Positions 6,382-13,291 of a DNA stretch of 15,206 nt are shown piece by piece. Every line of letters starts with the position of its first letter. Positions within the stretch are counted from its first letter, which is position 1. The DNA is from Candidatus Nomurabacteria bacterium (GTDB lineage: Bacteria > Patescibacteriota > Minisyncoccia > Phycocordibacterales > UBA9973), in contig JAPLXT010000044.1 in assembly GCA_026395935.1 (NCBI GenBank), positions 1-15,206 on the forward strand. The letters are read 5' to 3'. A program made the translations under genes and the position numbers. Under the pieces are notes generated by a model. The model was given only the letters and a program-made list of their open reading frames with translations, was not told the origin of the DNA and did not search any database.

Positions 6382-6546
6382 ATGGATGAAGACGAAGAAA
6401 CAATTGAAGAGGTAGTGAAAGAGCCCGTTTGTCCTCGTTGTGGTCTACGTTCCTATGATGGGATTTGCCAGAATTGTGGCACACCTATTGTGGACAATAA
6501 AGATGACGAAGAGGAAGATACAAATTGGCGCGAGAAGTACAGATAA
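6382..6546 (+). CDS. Small acidic zinc-ribbon protein (54 aa)
   Basis: This 54-residue protein has an acidic start (MDEDEETIEEVVKE), one zinc-ribbon knuckle pair CPRCG (17-21) and CQNCG (29-33), and an acidic end with a basic tip (NKDDEEEDTNWREKYR). The four cysteines in two CxxC pairs ten residues apart should bind one zinc. Such rubredoxin-like ribbons mediate protein or nucleic-acid contacts; no partner is identified. A longer frame from 6172 exists, but its first 70 codons lie antisense to conserved helicase sequence, and this ATG lies 6 nt after a TATAAT. The divergent pairing with the Pif1-like helicase, sharing one -10 box, hints at coordinated expression. Confidence 0.85.
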   Translation: MDEDEETIEEVVKEPVCPRCGLRSYDGICQNCGTPIVDNKDDEEEDTNWREKYR

Positions 6547-6600
6547 ATCAAAAGCACCGCCGACATTGTCGGCGGTGCTTTTGATTTGATTTACTTTTTT
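6545..6600. terminator. Perfect 20-bp bidirectional terminator between convergent genes
   Basis: The arms 6545-6564 and 6568-6587 are perfectly complementary around the loop ATT, with a GC-rich core (GCACCGCCGAC). On plus it overlaps the zinc-ribbon stop codon and is followed by GATTTACTTTTTT. On minus it follows the 20-codon micro-ORF, and its own arm ends TTTTGATTT. Confidence 0.9.
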
Positions 6601-6653
6601 ACTACTTTCTTTGGTTTCTTAACTTCTTTTCTGTGACCATCTCCTTTTGCCAT
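6591..6653 (-). CDS. 20-codon basic micro-ORF
   Basis: This frame encodes 20 residues: MAKGDGHRKE followed by VKKPKKVVKK, with nine lysines or arginines and no hydrophobic core. It was too short for routine gene calling. Support comes from its context: it is the only frame between the CAP gene terminator region and the 20-bp hairpin, it converges on the zinc-ribbon gene, and the hairpin serves both. I recall small basic MAKGD/KKPKK-type peptides in related genomes but cannot confirm homology. The MxKGD start also recalls the ribosomal peptide bTHX, but the rest does not match. A role in nucleic-acid or ribosome binding is only a guess. TATAAA and TAAAAT boxes lie about 25 nt upstream. Confidence 0.45.
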   Translation of the reverse strand: MAKGDGHRKEVKKPKKVVKK

Positions 6654-6682
6654 ATGTTTTAATGCGAAACAAATTATTTTAT

Positions 6683-6730
6683 AAAAAACTAGTCTGGCCC
6701 CTCGTCATCCCTCGTCCGAGGACTTTTTTT
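6683..6730. terminator. Structured GC-rich segment with T-tracts, likely end of the CAP transcript
   Basis: AAAAAA-CT-AGTC (6683-6694) can pair with GACTTTTTTT (6721-6730), enclosing a GC-rich core with its own small hairpin around CCTCGTCCGAGG (6710-6721). T-runs follow on both strands. It lies about 50 bp past the CAP stop on the minus strand. A small structured RNA is an alternative. Confidence 0.45.
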
Positions 6731-6781
6731 AGAATATAATTTGTGAAGCTTTCTACTTATTATTAATTATTTTATTATACT

Positions 6782-7771
6782 TTATTTATTTTCACTTGAA
6801 TAGTCCAAGCTTGAAGTAGTGATCATACTCTTGTGACTAATGTAGTAGTTCCCTGCGAGTATGCCTAGGATAATTACGAGAGTTATGAGTCCGTTCGTTA
6901 TAAGATCTGGATGATGATTCTTTATTCTAATTATTATATTTAAGATTAGGGATAGAAGAATTATTCCGAAAATAACAAAGAAGATTACATTGGTACTATT
7001 ACGTGGTGAAGAGAATATCTTCTGTAGGAATGTCGGTGTAGTTATATTGGCTTTTGCTATTTGAGTATCTATTTCGGCACCCAAGACTTTAGTTACTTCT
7101 TTTACGTCTATAGTCTTAGCTACTTGTGTAATATTTTTAATTTCTTTTTGTATTTGTGGCTTGATTATATTATTTTGTATATTTTTTATTTCTGCTGTTG
7201 GCGTCGGCATTGGGTTCGCATACACTTGGGCGACGAAGATTGTCTCTCTGCCTTCATACATGCCAGTTGCTACGCCTGTGCCCATCTCCGTGTAGTTACC
7301 TTTCACAATGTTTGATTTGTGAGCGGGAGAAGCCATCCATGCATTGGTCACATCTTGTGAATCAGTAAAGTTCACAGCCAAGTTCTCGCCAGCGTATTGG
7401 TATTCATATCCTGCTTTTGTGAGCCAGTACCAAGGAGTCTTCCCTTCTGGACTAGTATGAGCAAAGTAACCATAAGTCGCCATATCATTTGCTTTCATTT
7501 CAGCTGCTTTGTTTAGTGTAGGATTTACTGCTAGAGTATTTAATTTTTGTGTTTGACGTTCTTCATTAGTAAGATTGGCAAGTATTGCAGGTAGGACAGC
7601 CGCCATGCCACCAGTGTTATTTATGCGAGTGATAGTAGGTATAAGGAAAGTAAACACTTCCAAGAATAGAAGCACGAATATAACTTTGCGAATATTCTTG
7701 CTACGCAATATATGGGGACGATTATCGTTCCCATCTTGTGGAATAAAGTGTTTTTTAAGCCAAGAAATCAT
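6782..7771 (-). CDS. Membrane-anchored CAP/SCP-domain protein
   Basis: This envelope protein has 329 residues from the 7771 start. A basic cytoplasmic start (MISWLKKHFIPQDGND) precedes a membrane segment (about 30-49). A CAP (SCP/PR-1, YkwD-like) domain spans about 66-190, with the typical cavity residues His105 (FAHTSP), Glu129 (AGENLA) and His151 (SPAHKSNI) and the end IFVAQVYA. A helical linker with KVLGAE (229-233 region) leads to two further membrane segments (about 271-291 and 295-312). Bacterial CAP proteins are extracellular; some bind sterols or ligands or cleave peptides, but the role here is unknown. An in-frame ATG at 7786 was rejected because it abuts the -10 box; the 7771 ATG coincides with the predicted transcription start, so the mRNA should be leaderless. 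It is the last gene of the minus-strand surface cluster. Confidence 0.9.
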   Translation of the reverse strand: MISWLKKHFIPQDGNDNRPHILRSKNIRKVIFVLLFLEVFTFLIPTITRINNTGGMAAVLPAILANLTNEERQTQKLNTLAVNPTLNKAAEMKANDMATYGYFAHTSPEGKTPWYWLTKAGYEYQYAGENLAVNFTDSQDVTNAWMASPAHKSNIVKGNYTEMGTGVATGMYEGRETIFVAQVYANPMPTPTAEIKNIQNNIIKPQIQKEIKNITQVAKTIDVKEVTKVLGAEIDTQIAKANITTPTFLQKIFSSPRNSTNVIFFVIFGIILLSLILNIIIRIKNHHPDLITNGLITLVIILGILAGNYYISHKSMITTSSLDYSSENK

Positions 7772-7777
7772 GAGAGT

Positions 7778-7806
7778 ATTATACATAATAAAACCTTATT
7801 TGTAAA
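7778..7806 (-). promoter_or_regulatory. Leaderless promoter of the CAP gene
   Basis: TTTACA (7806-7801), a 17-bp spacer and TATAAT (7783-7778) form a near-consensus sigma70 promoter. Six bases (ACTCTC) separate TATAAT from the ATG at 7771, so position +1 falls on the A of the start codon. The -35 box is also the distal part of the U-tract of the terminator at 7811-7848. Confidence 0.75.
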
Positions 7807-7810
7807 GAAT

Positions 7811-7848
7811 AACAATAGCCCCGCGGGATTACCCGCGGGGCTATTGTT
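7811..7848. terminator. Strong terminator of the 1745-aa gene
   Basis: The arms 7811-7827 and 7832-7848 form a perfect 17-bp stem with core CCCCGCGGG and loop ATTA. On the minus strand it begins 18 bp after the stop at 7866 and is followed by ATTCTTTACA. The T-tract is short but the stem is very stable. Confidence 0.9.
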
Positions 7849-7865
7849 TGTATTAGTTTATAATA

Positions 7866-10800
7866 TTATTTATTTAAAGCTGCACGAGTGAGAGCTCCTA
7901 TTACCCCATCACCCTTTAGGCTGTTTGCAATTTGGAATTTAATGACAGCTCCTTTAGTCTTTGGACCAAATTTACCATCAGCTGTCAAAGTATATCCAAG
8001 AGTAGTCAAGAACTTCTGAAGCTCTATGATCTCACTCCCCTTTGAGCCATTCTTCATAAACTTTGTAAAAATAAACTTCTCCGCACCGAGAACTTTCCCG
8101 ATAGCAGGAGTTGCGGCATTACAATTTCTACCTGTTGTTGTACTAAATTTATCTCCAGCTGCACAACCATCTGGAGTTGTAATATTGGCAGGAACTGCAG
8201 GGGTAGCTGGCTTCATATAACCTCCGCTATTGCCATGATTTACAACAGTATTTAATTCTCCAAAACTCGTGAAGTGAAATGTAACAATTTTCGTATCAGT
8301 TCCATTATTGATTGAACATTCACCTCCTGCGATTGGATCAGTTGGATTTGCATAAGTTCCTCCACAAGTACTTGTGATTTGTGTCCATGTATTTGACCCA
8401 GATGGTCTGTACCCTACTGTGCCTGTTACTCCTGGGAGTGTTAATATAACAGCATTATCAAATGTTAGAGTCCCATCAGGTGATCCTACGGTGATGACTG
8501 TATCTCCGACGCTGAATCCAGCTGGTGCATTTCCTCCTGTTGGTGTACCTGATGTTGGTGCATCGATAACCCCGTTCCAACTAGCAGGACCAGTTACAAG
8601 AGTAGTTGCTGGAATTTCTACATCAGCAATAGTTGAATTAATAGTTATTTCAGGAAGTGTCCCTGTCATAACTGTTTCTCCCTCTACTGTAGCAGTGTCA
8701 ACAAAGGCACTGACGTCGATTGTTGCATTTTCTGTTCCACCACTGTTTACAGTAACTGCTTGTGTTGGATTTGTTATGACAACTTCTGTAATTGTATCAT
8801 TAATAGTGACTGCACCAGTTTCTGTATCAGGAACTGTTTGAGTGTCTTCAAGTGTAATGATTGATGCACTAGCAGCACTGATTGCCGATTCTAATGTTGT
8901 AGCAGTTTCTTTTACTTTAGTTGTAAAGGTGTAAGTAGTTGAAGCTGTTAATCCACTGAAAATTTCACTGTCTTGCCATGAGCCACTACCATTTCTAAAT
9001 TGATTACCAGAGATAGTATTTAATGTGATATTTGTTGTAGTTTTACTTGCGAGAGTTGGTGCTGTAGGTGCTGAAGCGCCATCAGCCTTAGTAATTGTAC
9101 CTGTGGGGTTACTTGTGATAGCACCAGTCCCAACTCCATCTTGTGCTGTGGTAGTGACTGTAATTGTTGAATTAATATCAGCTAATACTAATGTATAAGT
9201 TCCATTTGTAGCTCCATTAATAGACGAACCGCCTCTTTTCCATTGATATGTTGGTGTCCCCGCATTGGTTAATCCAGAAATATTTGCAGTTAATGTTTGT
9301 CCAAATTTTGTAGCTCCTGAAATTGTGACTGTTCCTGTAATATTTTTTATAACTCCGGCCATCCCAGATGTTGCTGTATTTTGTGCAGAAGTTACATCTG
9401 TTGTATTTGTAGCAGCATCAATATTTGTATCACCAGTTGTTTTGAATCCTGTTAAGGTTGTCCAATTTTCAGATGTGTAATTTCCTTCCGTATAAGTTCC
9501 AAGAGCAGTTGTCAGAGCACCATGTGCTGTTGTTTTCGCATTAGCTAGGTCTATATTTGTTGTAGTCATCCCTACGTTTATATACCAAGGGTCATGATCA
9601 ATAGCACCAGTAACGTCATTAGCCGTTGTGATTTTAGTGGTAAAATCAGGACTTGCTTCTCCCCAATAGTTGTTTTCTGCAGTAATTAATGAAGCATTTT
9701 CATTTCTAAATGCTAATCCTGCTTTCAAAAATTTATTACCACTAACAGTTACTCCACTTACTCCACTTCCAATTCTTAAACCTTTAGAGCCCCAAGTATC
9801 GAATGTGTTACTTGAGATTGTAATTGTACCAATTGTACCAACTACATTAGGGTCTTCATTTGAGACAAAAGAGCTACCAACATTGTAGTCTGTTAGAAAT
9901 GCTACCTGACTTCCGGTAGAACCATTAACTGTATTGTTTTTAAATATTAGATTATTAATACCAACAGCTTCACTAGACCAGAGAACATTTGTGTTGCCAT
10001 AAGTTGGTGAATCAGAACGAGCAATAGTTATATTATTATAACTAACTTCTGAAGCGGTAACATCTTGTAAATCTATTCCATCGCCAGCATCATATACACC
10101 ATTAGCACTATCATTAATTTGTATTGTGTTGCCATGTTCTACTTCACCAACCTTGCCTCCGATAAGCCAGCCAGAATGTGCTGTTGTTTTTACTGAATCT
10201 CCAGTGATACCAGATGAATATCCATCAACAATTATAGTAGTATCTTGCACTGTTAAATTATTAGAAGCAGTTCCTCCTCTTGTCCATCCATAAACCCAGA
10301 TTCCTGGCTTGTTTGCTCCGACAGTATGAATTTTAAGATTTTTTATTGTAATTCCACTAGAAGTTTTAATTGCAATGCCAGTTCCATTTCCTGCAATAGT
10401 GGTTAAGTTTTGACCAGCACCAGAAATTGTAAGATTTGATTTGTTGAATATTTTTATATTTTCTGCATAGTTTCCCTCTGCGATGTTAACTGTACCACCA
10501 ATGGCCACAGCATCAATACCACTTTGGATTGTGTTGTAACTATATCCTGAATGTCCGCAATCGCCAGTTCCACAAACCCATACAGTTGTGGGTGGTGTTG
10601 CGATGATGATATCTCTTCCAATAGATGGATCGCTACGATAGGCATTAGAAGTTACGGCAAATTCTCCGTGAGAACCTTGTGGCATACTACCGAAGAAATT
10701 CCATTTCCCATTACCGCCGGTGTAGCCTGGACCAGAGAGGTCTGACACGAAGTTACCTTCATTATCATATATAGAGATATCCACTGTACCATCCCAATTA

Positions 10801-13103
10801 GCCCATCCCGTCAGCGCGATTTGAGTTGCAGCCGGTGTCGTCCAATATGGCCAGTAAGAACCCACTATTGGTGTAAAACCAACGTCTTTTGTCCAAACGC
10901 CACCCGAGTAAGTTAGGGTATGAGTAGTGTTTGTTGGTTCAGCCGTAGCCTCACCTGACCAATAAACTATTTTTGTTCCATCTCCGTTAGATATAGGTTC
11001 GTATTCATAATAATCAGGTGTATTGGTTATGTTTGTGCGAGTGGTACCATCCCATGTAAACAAGTCAGCTCCCCTACTTTCCCCAACTCCAACGTCAAAA
11101 AACACGATAGTGGAATTACTGTTACCCAAAAAATCTGCATTATTAGCATCTAATGGTGCAATCGGTTGATAAATATATGAACGAGTAGCAGTTGAAAGAT
11201 TGTATGCAATTATTTTATTTGGACCAGTATTGTGAACTTCAGCAAAACCAATAACAGTTCCGTCATCACTCCAAAAAGGGTTGGTGTACTCATATATATT
11301 TCCCGTTCCTGAATCTCCGGCAGAAATTCTTGTTTGTCCTGAGCCGTCGGCATTCATTAAGTATATTTCCCAACTTGTCCCTACTTGCTTCACAGCTACA
11401 ATTTTAGTTCCATCAGGGCTAAAACCAGCTTGGCGATATTTGGTTCCATCGGGAGCATTTGTGATGTTGGTGTAATGATAATTTGGATTATTAAATGCTG
11501 TAATAGACGCTGTAAAGCTTGCTGTTACGCTCATGTTTGCCTGAATGTTTGTATCAGTACGTGAAGCTGTATTTACTCCATCACTCCAACTAGTGAAAGT
11601 GTATCCACTATTTGGGACAGCAGTCACCGCTGTTCCGCTTGCGCTAGCATTTACTGTTTGTGGGCTGGTACCTGTAATAGTACCTCCAGTTCCAGCTGTG
11701 TAAGTAAGGGTGTAAGAAGTATTACCACTACCATTATCTGCTGCTGTTGCTGGAAAAACTGCAGTTATGACTCCTGAGTTGACGCTATTTGTCGCAGTTG
11801 CTCCAGCTACAGTAAAGAAGTTTGAAGTTACTCCTGTTAATGTATAACTTGTTTTTGGTGTGATTGTAATTGTTGCTGTGTATACAGTACTTGCTGCAAA
11901 AGTTGAAGGACTTCCATTCCATGAAATCGTTGCTGTGTATTGTGTAGTATCAGCTATTGTTGCTGTTGGAGTTCCACCTGTTGCTGGTGCTGTTACTCCA
12001 GCAATAGCTGCTGTATTAATCGTTGTACCAGTTTCAAAAGTCGTGAAATGATCCGTCGTGAAAACGTATATACCTGAATTAAAACCACACCCGACACACA
12101 CGGCACCGATTGCAGGATAGTTCGTGTCCCCAAACGGAATCACAGCATCATTGTTATTTTTAACTATAAGAGCTGGGGCACCACCGAGACTTGATAAACC
12201 ATACATTGTAATTGTTGCTGGTAAACTTTTAAAAACAGATTCTGTTGTTCCAGATACATAAGTATTTAGACCAATTTTTGCATAAGCCGTACCGTTTCCT
12301 TGGATGTCTAGTTTATTTCCAGTTAACTTCAAATAATCAACAGTATTTTTATCTGTAAGATTTAACGGCCCAGCAAAAGATATTTTACCTAAGGCTGTGG
12401 AAGGTGTATTCACATCAGTTCTTTTTTCAAAATATAAATCTGTTGCAGCAGAAGGATTTGCTTGTTCACCCATATTTGTAACAACACCATTTCCAGAAGA
12501 AAGATCACTTGCGATAGAAGCTAAAGTAGGTGGAACAGATGGAGACCCTGTTCCTAATAATTGATCATGAGTCCAAGCAATTGCATTATTAAACCAGCCT
12601 TTGGTTGGGGCAGAAGTTGCACTCCATGTGATTCCATCAATTGTCGAAAGAGATTGTCCTGCACTAGGAAATCCAGTAAAATGAGGTTCAGAAGGTTCAG
12701 AAGAAATAGCAAATGTAGCATTTCCATATGACATAGCGTAAATAGTTGCTCCAGCATTCTTCAAAGACAAGAGAGTATTTAAAGAAGTTGAAAGAGTATT
12801 TGGAGTAAAAGTTAACAAACCTTTTGCTGGAATAATTCCAGAAAGAGTTGTAGAACCAGAACCAGGCCCTATTTCAGTTGTTTCAAACGTCCATGTTGTA
12901 GAGGAAAGATTTATATCACTATTTGTGGTATTCATAAGCTCTACCCACTGACTACCATCAAGTTTAAATTCACTAATCAAAATATCACCTTGAGAAAAGG
13001 CTTTTACTGTTGTATTGAGCACAAAAAATCCGCCGACTAGGAAAACGAGCGCGAATAGTATTGCGCTTAGAAACTTGAGATGAGATCTCATTTGTGTAAA
13101 CAT
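7866..13103 (-). CDS. Giant multidomain secreted surface protein (1745 aa) with peptidoglycan-binding C-terminus
   Basis: This is a secreted protein with an N-terminal signal or anchor (MFTQMRSHLKFLSAILFALV, to about 36). Domains by eye: lamin-tail-like (37-155); a region with CVGCGF and HFTTFE (about 330-360); an Ig-like surface domain (365-451); an InlB-B-like repeat (460-532); a TolB/PD40-type beta-propeller (about 540-830, FSPDGTKIV); a right-handed beta-helix (about 845-1175, ISGAGQNLTTI, NYWGEASPDF); a FIVAR-like helical segment (1183-1250); an Ig-like domain (1252-1340, TYQWKRGGSSI); an FN3-like domain (1345-1415); a second HFTSFGE domain (1424-1625); a Cys-pair motif (C1647, C1661); KVLGAE (1670-1675); and a PG_binding_1 domain (about 1678-1743, GADGKFGPKT-like: LTADGKFGPKTK). 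The end should bind cell wall, so the protein probably reaches out from the cell as an adhesin. The beta-helix could instead bind or cleave polysaccharide. No catalytic residues were identified. Confidence 0.9.
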   Translation of the reverse strand: MFTQMRSHLKFLSAILFALVFLVGGFFVLNTTVKAFSQGDILISEFKLDGSQWVELMNTTNSDINLSSTTWTFETTEIGPGSGSTTLSGIIPAKGLLTFTPNTLSTSLNTLLSLKNAGATIYAMSYGNATFAISSEPSEPHFTGFPSAGQSLSTIDGITWSATSAPTKGWFNNAIAWTHDQLLGTGSPSVPPTLASIASDLSSGNGVVTNMGEQANPSAATDLYFEKRTDVNTPSTALGKISFAGPLNLTDKNTVDYLKLTGNKLDIQGNGTAYAKIGLNTYVSGTTESVFKSLPATITMYGLSSLGGAPALIVKNNNDAVIPFGDTNYPAIGAVCVGCGFNSGIYVFTTDHFTTFETGTTINTAAIAGVTAPATGGTPTATIADTTQYTATISWNGSPSTFAASTVYTATITITPKTSYTLTGVTSNFFTVAGATATNSVNSGVITAVFPATAADNGSGNTSYTLTYTAGTGGTITGTSPQTVNASASGTAVTAVPNSGYTFTSWSDGVNTASRTDTNIQANMSVTASFTASITAFNNPNYHYTNITNAPDGTKYRQAGFSPDGTKIVAVKQVGTSWEIYLMNADGSGQTRISAGDSGTGNIYEYTNPFWSDDGTVIGFAEVHNTGPNKIIAYNLSTATRSYIYQPIAPLDANNADFLGNSNSTIVFFDVGVGESRGADLFTWDGTTRTNITNTPDYYEYEPISNGDGTKIVYWSGEATAEPTNTTHTLTYSGGVWTKDVGFTPIVGSYWPYWTTPAATQIALTGWANWDGTVDISIYDNEGNFVSDLSGPGYTGGNGKWNFFGSMPQGSHGEFAVTSNAYRSDPSIGRDIIIATPPTTVWVCGTGDCGHSGYSYNTIQSGIDAVAIGGTVNIAEGNYAENIKIFNKSNLTISGAGQNLTTIAGNGTGIAIKTSSGITIKNLKIHTVGANKPGIWVYGWTRGGTASNNLTVQDTTIIVDGYSSGITGDSVKTTAHSGWLIGGKVGEVEHGNTIQINDSANGVYDAGDGIDLQDVTASEVSYNNITIARSDSPTYGNTNVLWSSEAVGINNLIFKNNTVNGSTGSQVAFLTDYNVGSSFVSNEDPNVVGTIGTITISSNTFDTWGSKGLRIGSGVSGVTVSGNKFLKAGLAFRNENASLITAENNYWGEASPDFTTKITTANDVTGAIDHDPWYINVGMTTTNIDLANAKTTAHGALTTALGTYTEGNYTSENWTTLTGFKTTGDTNIDAATNTTDVTSAQNTATSGMAGVIKNITGTVTISGATKFGQTLTANISGLTNAGTPTYQWKRGGSSINGATNGTYTLVLADINSTITVTTTAQDGVGTGAITSNPTGTITKADGASAPTAPTLASKTTTNITLNTISGNQFRNGSGSWQDSEIFSGLTASTTYTFTTKVKETATTLESAISAASASIITLEDTQTVPDTETGAVTINDTITEVVITNPTQAVTVNSGGTENATIDVSAFVDTATVEGETVMTGTLPEITINSTIADVEIPATTLVTGPASWNGVIDAPTSGTPTGGNAPAGFSVGDTVITVGSPDGTLTFDNAVILTLPGVTGTVGYRPSGSNTWTQITSTCGGTYANPTDPIAGGECSINNGTDTKIVTFHFTSFGELNTVVNHGNSGGYMKPATPAVPANITTPDGCAAGDKFSTTTGRNCNAATPAIGKVLGAEKFIFTKFMKNGSKGSEIIELQKFLTTLGYTLTADGKFGPKTKGAVIKFQIANSLKGDGVIGALTRAALNK

Positions 13104-13118
13104 ATATTTAATTTGTAT

Positions 13119-13159
13119 TATTAATAATTAATAAAATAGGACTAAGAAAAACAAGAACA
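13119..13159 (-). promoter_or_regulatory. Conserved leader element of the 1745-aa gene, copy A
   Basis: Two blocks, on plus TATTAATAATTAATAAAA (13119-13136) and AAAAACAAGAACA (13147-13159), are separated by 10 bases. Both recur with the same spacing before the 296-aa gene (14227-14267). Thirteen bases upstream on the minus strand is TATAAG (13178-13173), the counterpart of TATAAT there, so the element should be in the 5' UTR. Confidence 0.6.
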
Positions 13160-13172
13160 TTTTCTCTATATG

Positions 13173-13205
13173 CTTATAGCCTACACCGAAACAGAATCCT
13201 GTCAA
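13173..13205 (-). promoter_or_regulatory. Probable promoter region of the 1745-aa gene
   Basis: TTGACA (13205-13200) lies within a 14-bp match to the DEAD-box helicase promoter. TATAAG (13178-13173) is 21 bp away, too far for a normal spacer; TAGGCT at 16 bp is an alternative -10. The pieces are suggestive but not a clean consensus. Confidence 0.4.
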
Positions 13206-13230
13206 GGACCAAAAGGTGCATAAATTAATT

Positions 13231-13273
13231 CCCCTCTTGAGGGGTGGACTCTGTACTCAGAGGACGGGGTGGA
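13231..13273. repeat. GC-rich double-hairpin segment between two surface genes
   Basis: CCCCTC/GAGGGG (13231-13244) and CTCTG-TACT-CAGAG (13249-13262) are two adjacent inverted repeats, and GGGGTGGA occurs twice as a direct repeat (13241-13248, 13266-13273). It lies between the 296-aa stop (13292) and the 1745-aa promoter region and is GC-rich against AT-rich surroundings. It may terminate the 296-aa transcript (AATTAATTT follows on minus) or be a dispersed intergenic repeat. Confidence 0.5.
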
Positions 13274-13291
13274 AATACTTAGGCTTTAACT

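Noticed and set aside
6172..6546. 124-codon plus-strand frame covering the zinc-ribbon gene
   Set aside because: The first 70 codons are antisense to the conserved N-terminus of the Pif1-like helicase. The internal ATG at 6382, 6 nt after TATAAT, gives a compact zinc-ribbon protein.
6591..6653. Micro-ORF as ribosomal peptide bTHX
   Set aside because: Only the MxKGD start resembles it; the following Arg/Gly/Trp/Tyr pattern of bTHX is missing.
7772..7786. Upstream start for the CAP protein
   Set aside because: This ATG directly precedes the TATAAT box of the gene's own near-consensus promoter, so it would not be in the mRNA.
8374..8841. 155-codon plus-strand frame inside the giant gene
   Set aside because: It is low-complexity (Val/Ser/Pro) antisense of Thr-rich repeats and is explained by codon bias of the minus-strand gene.
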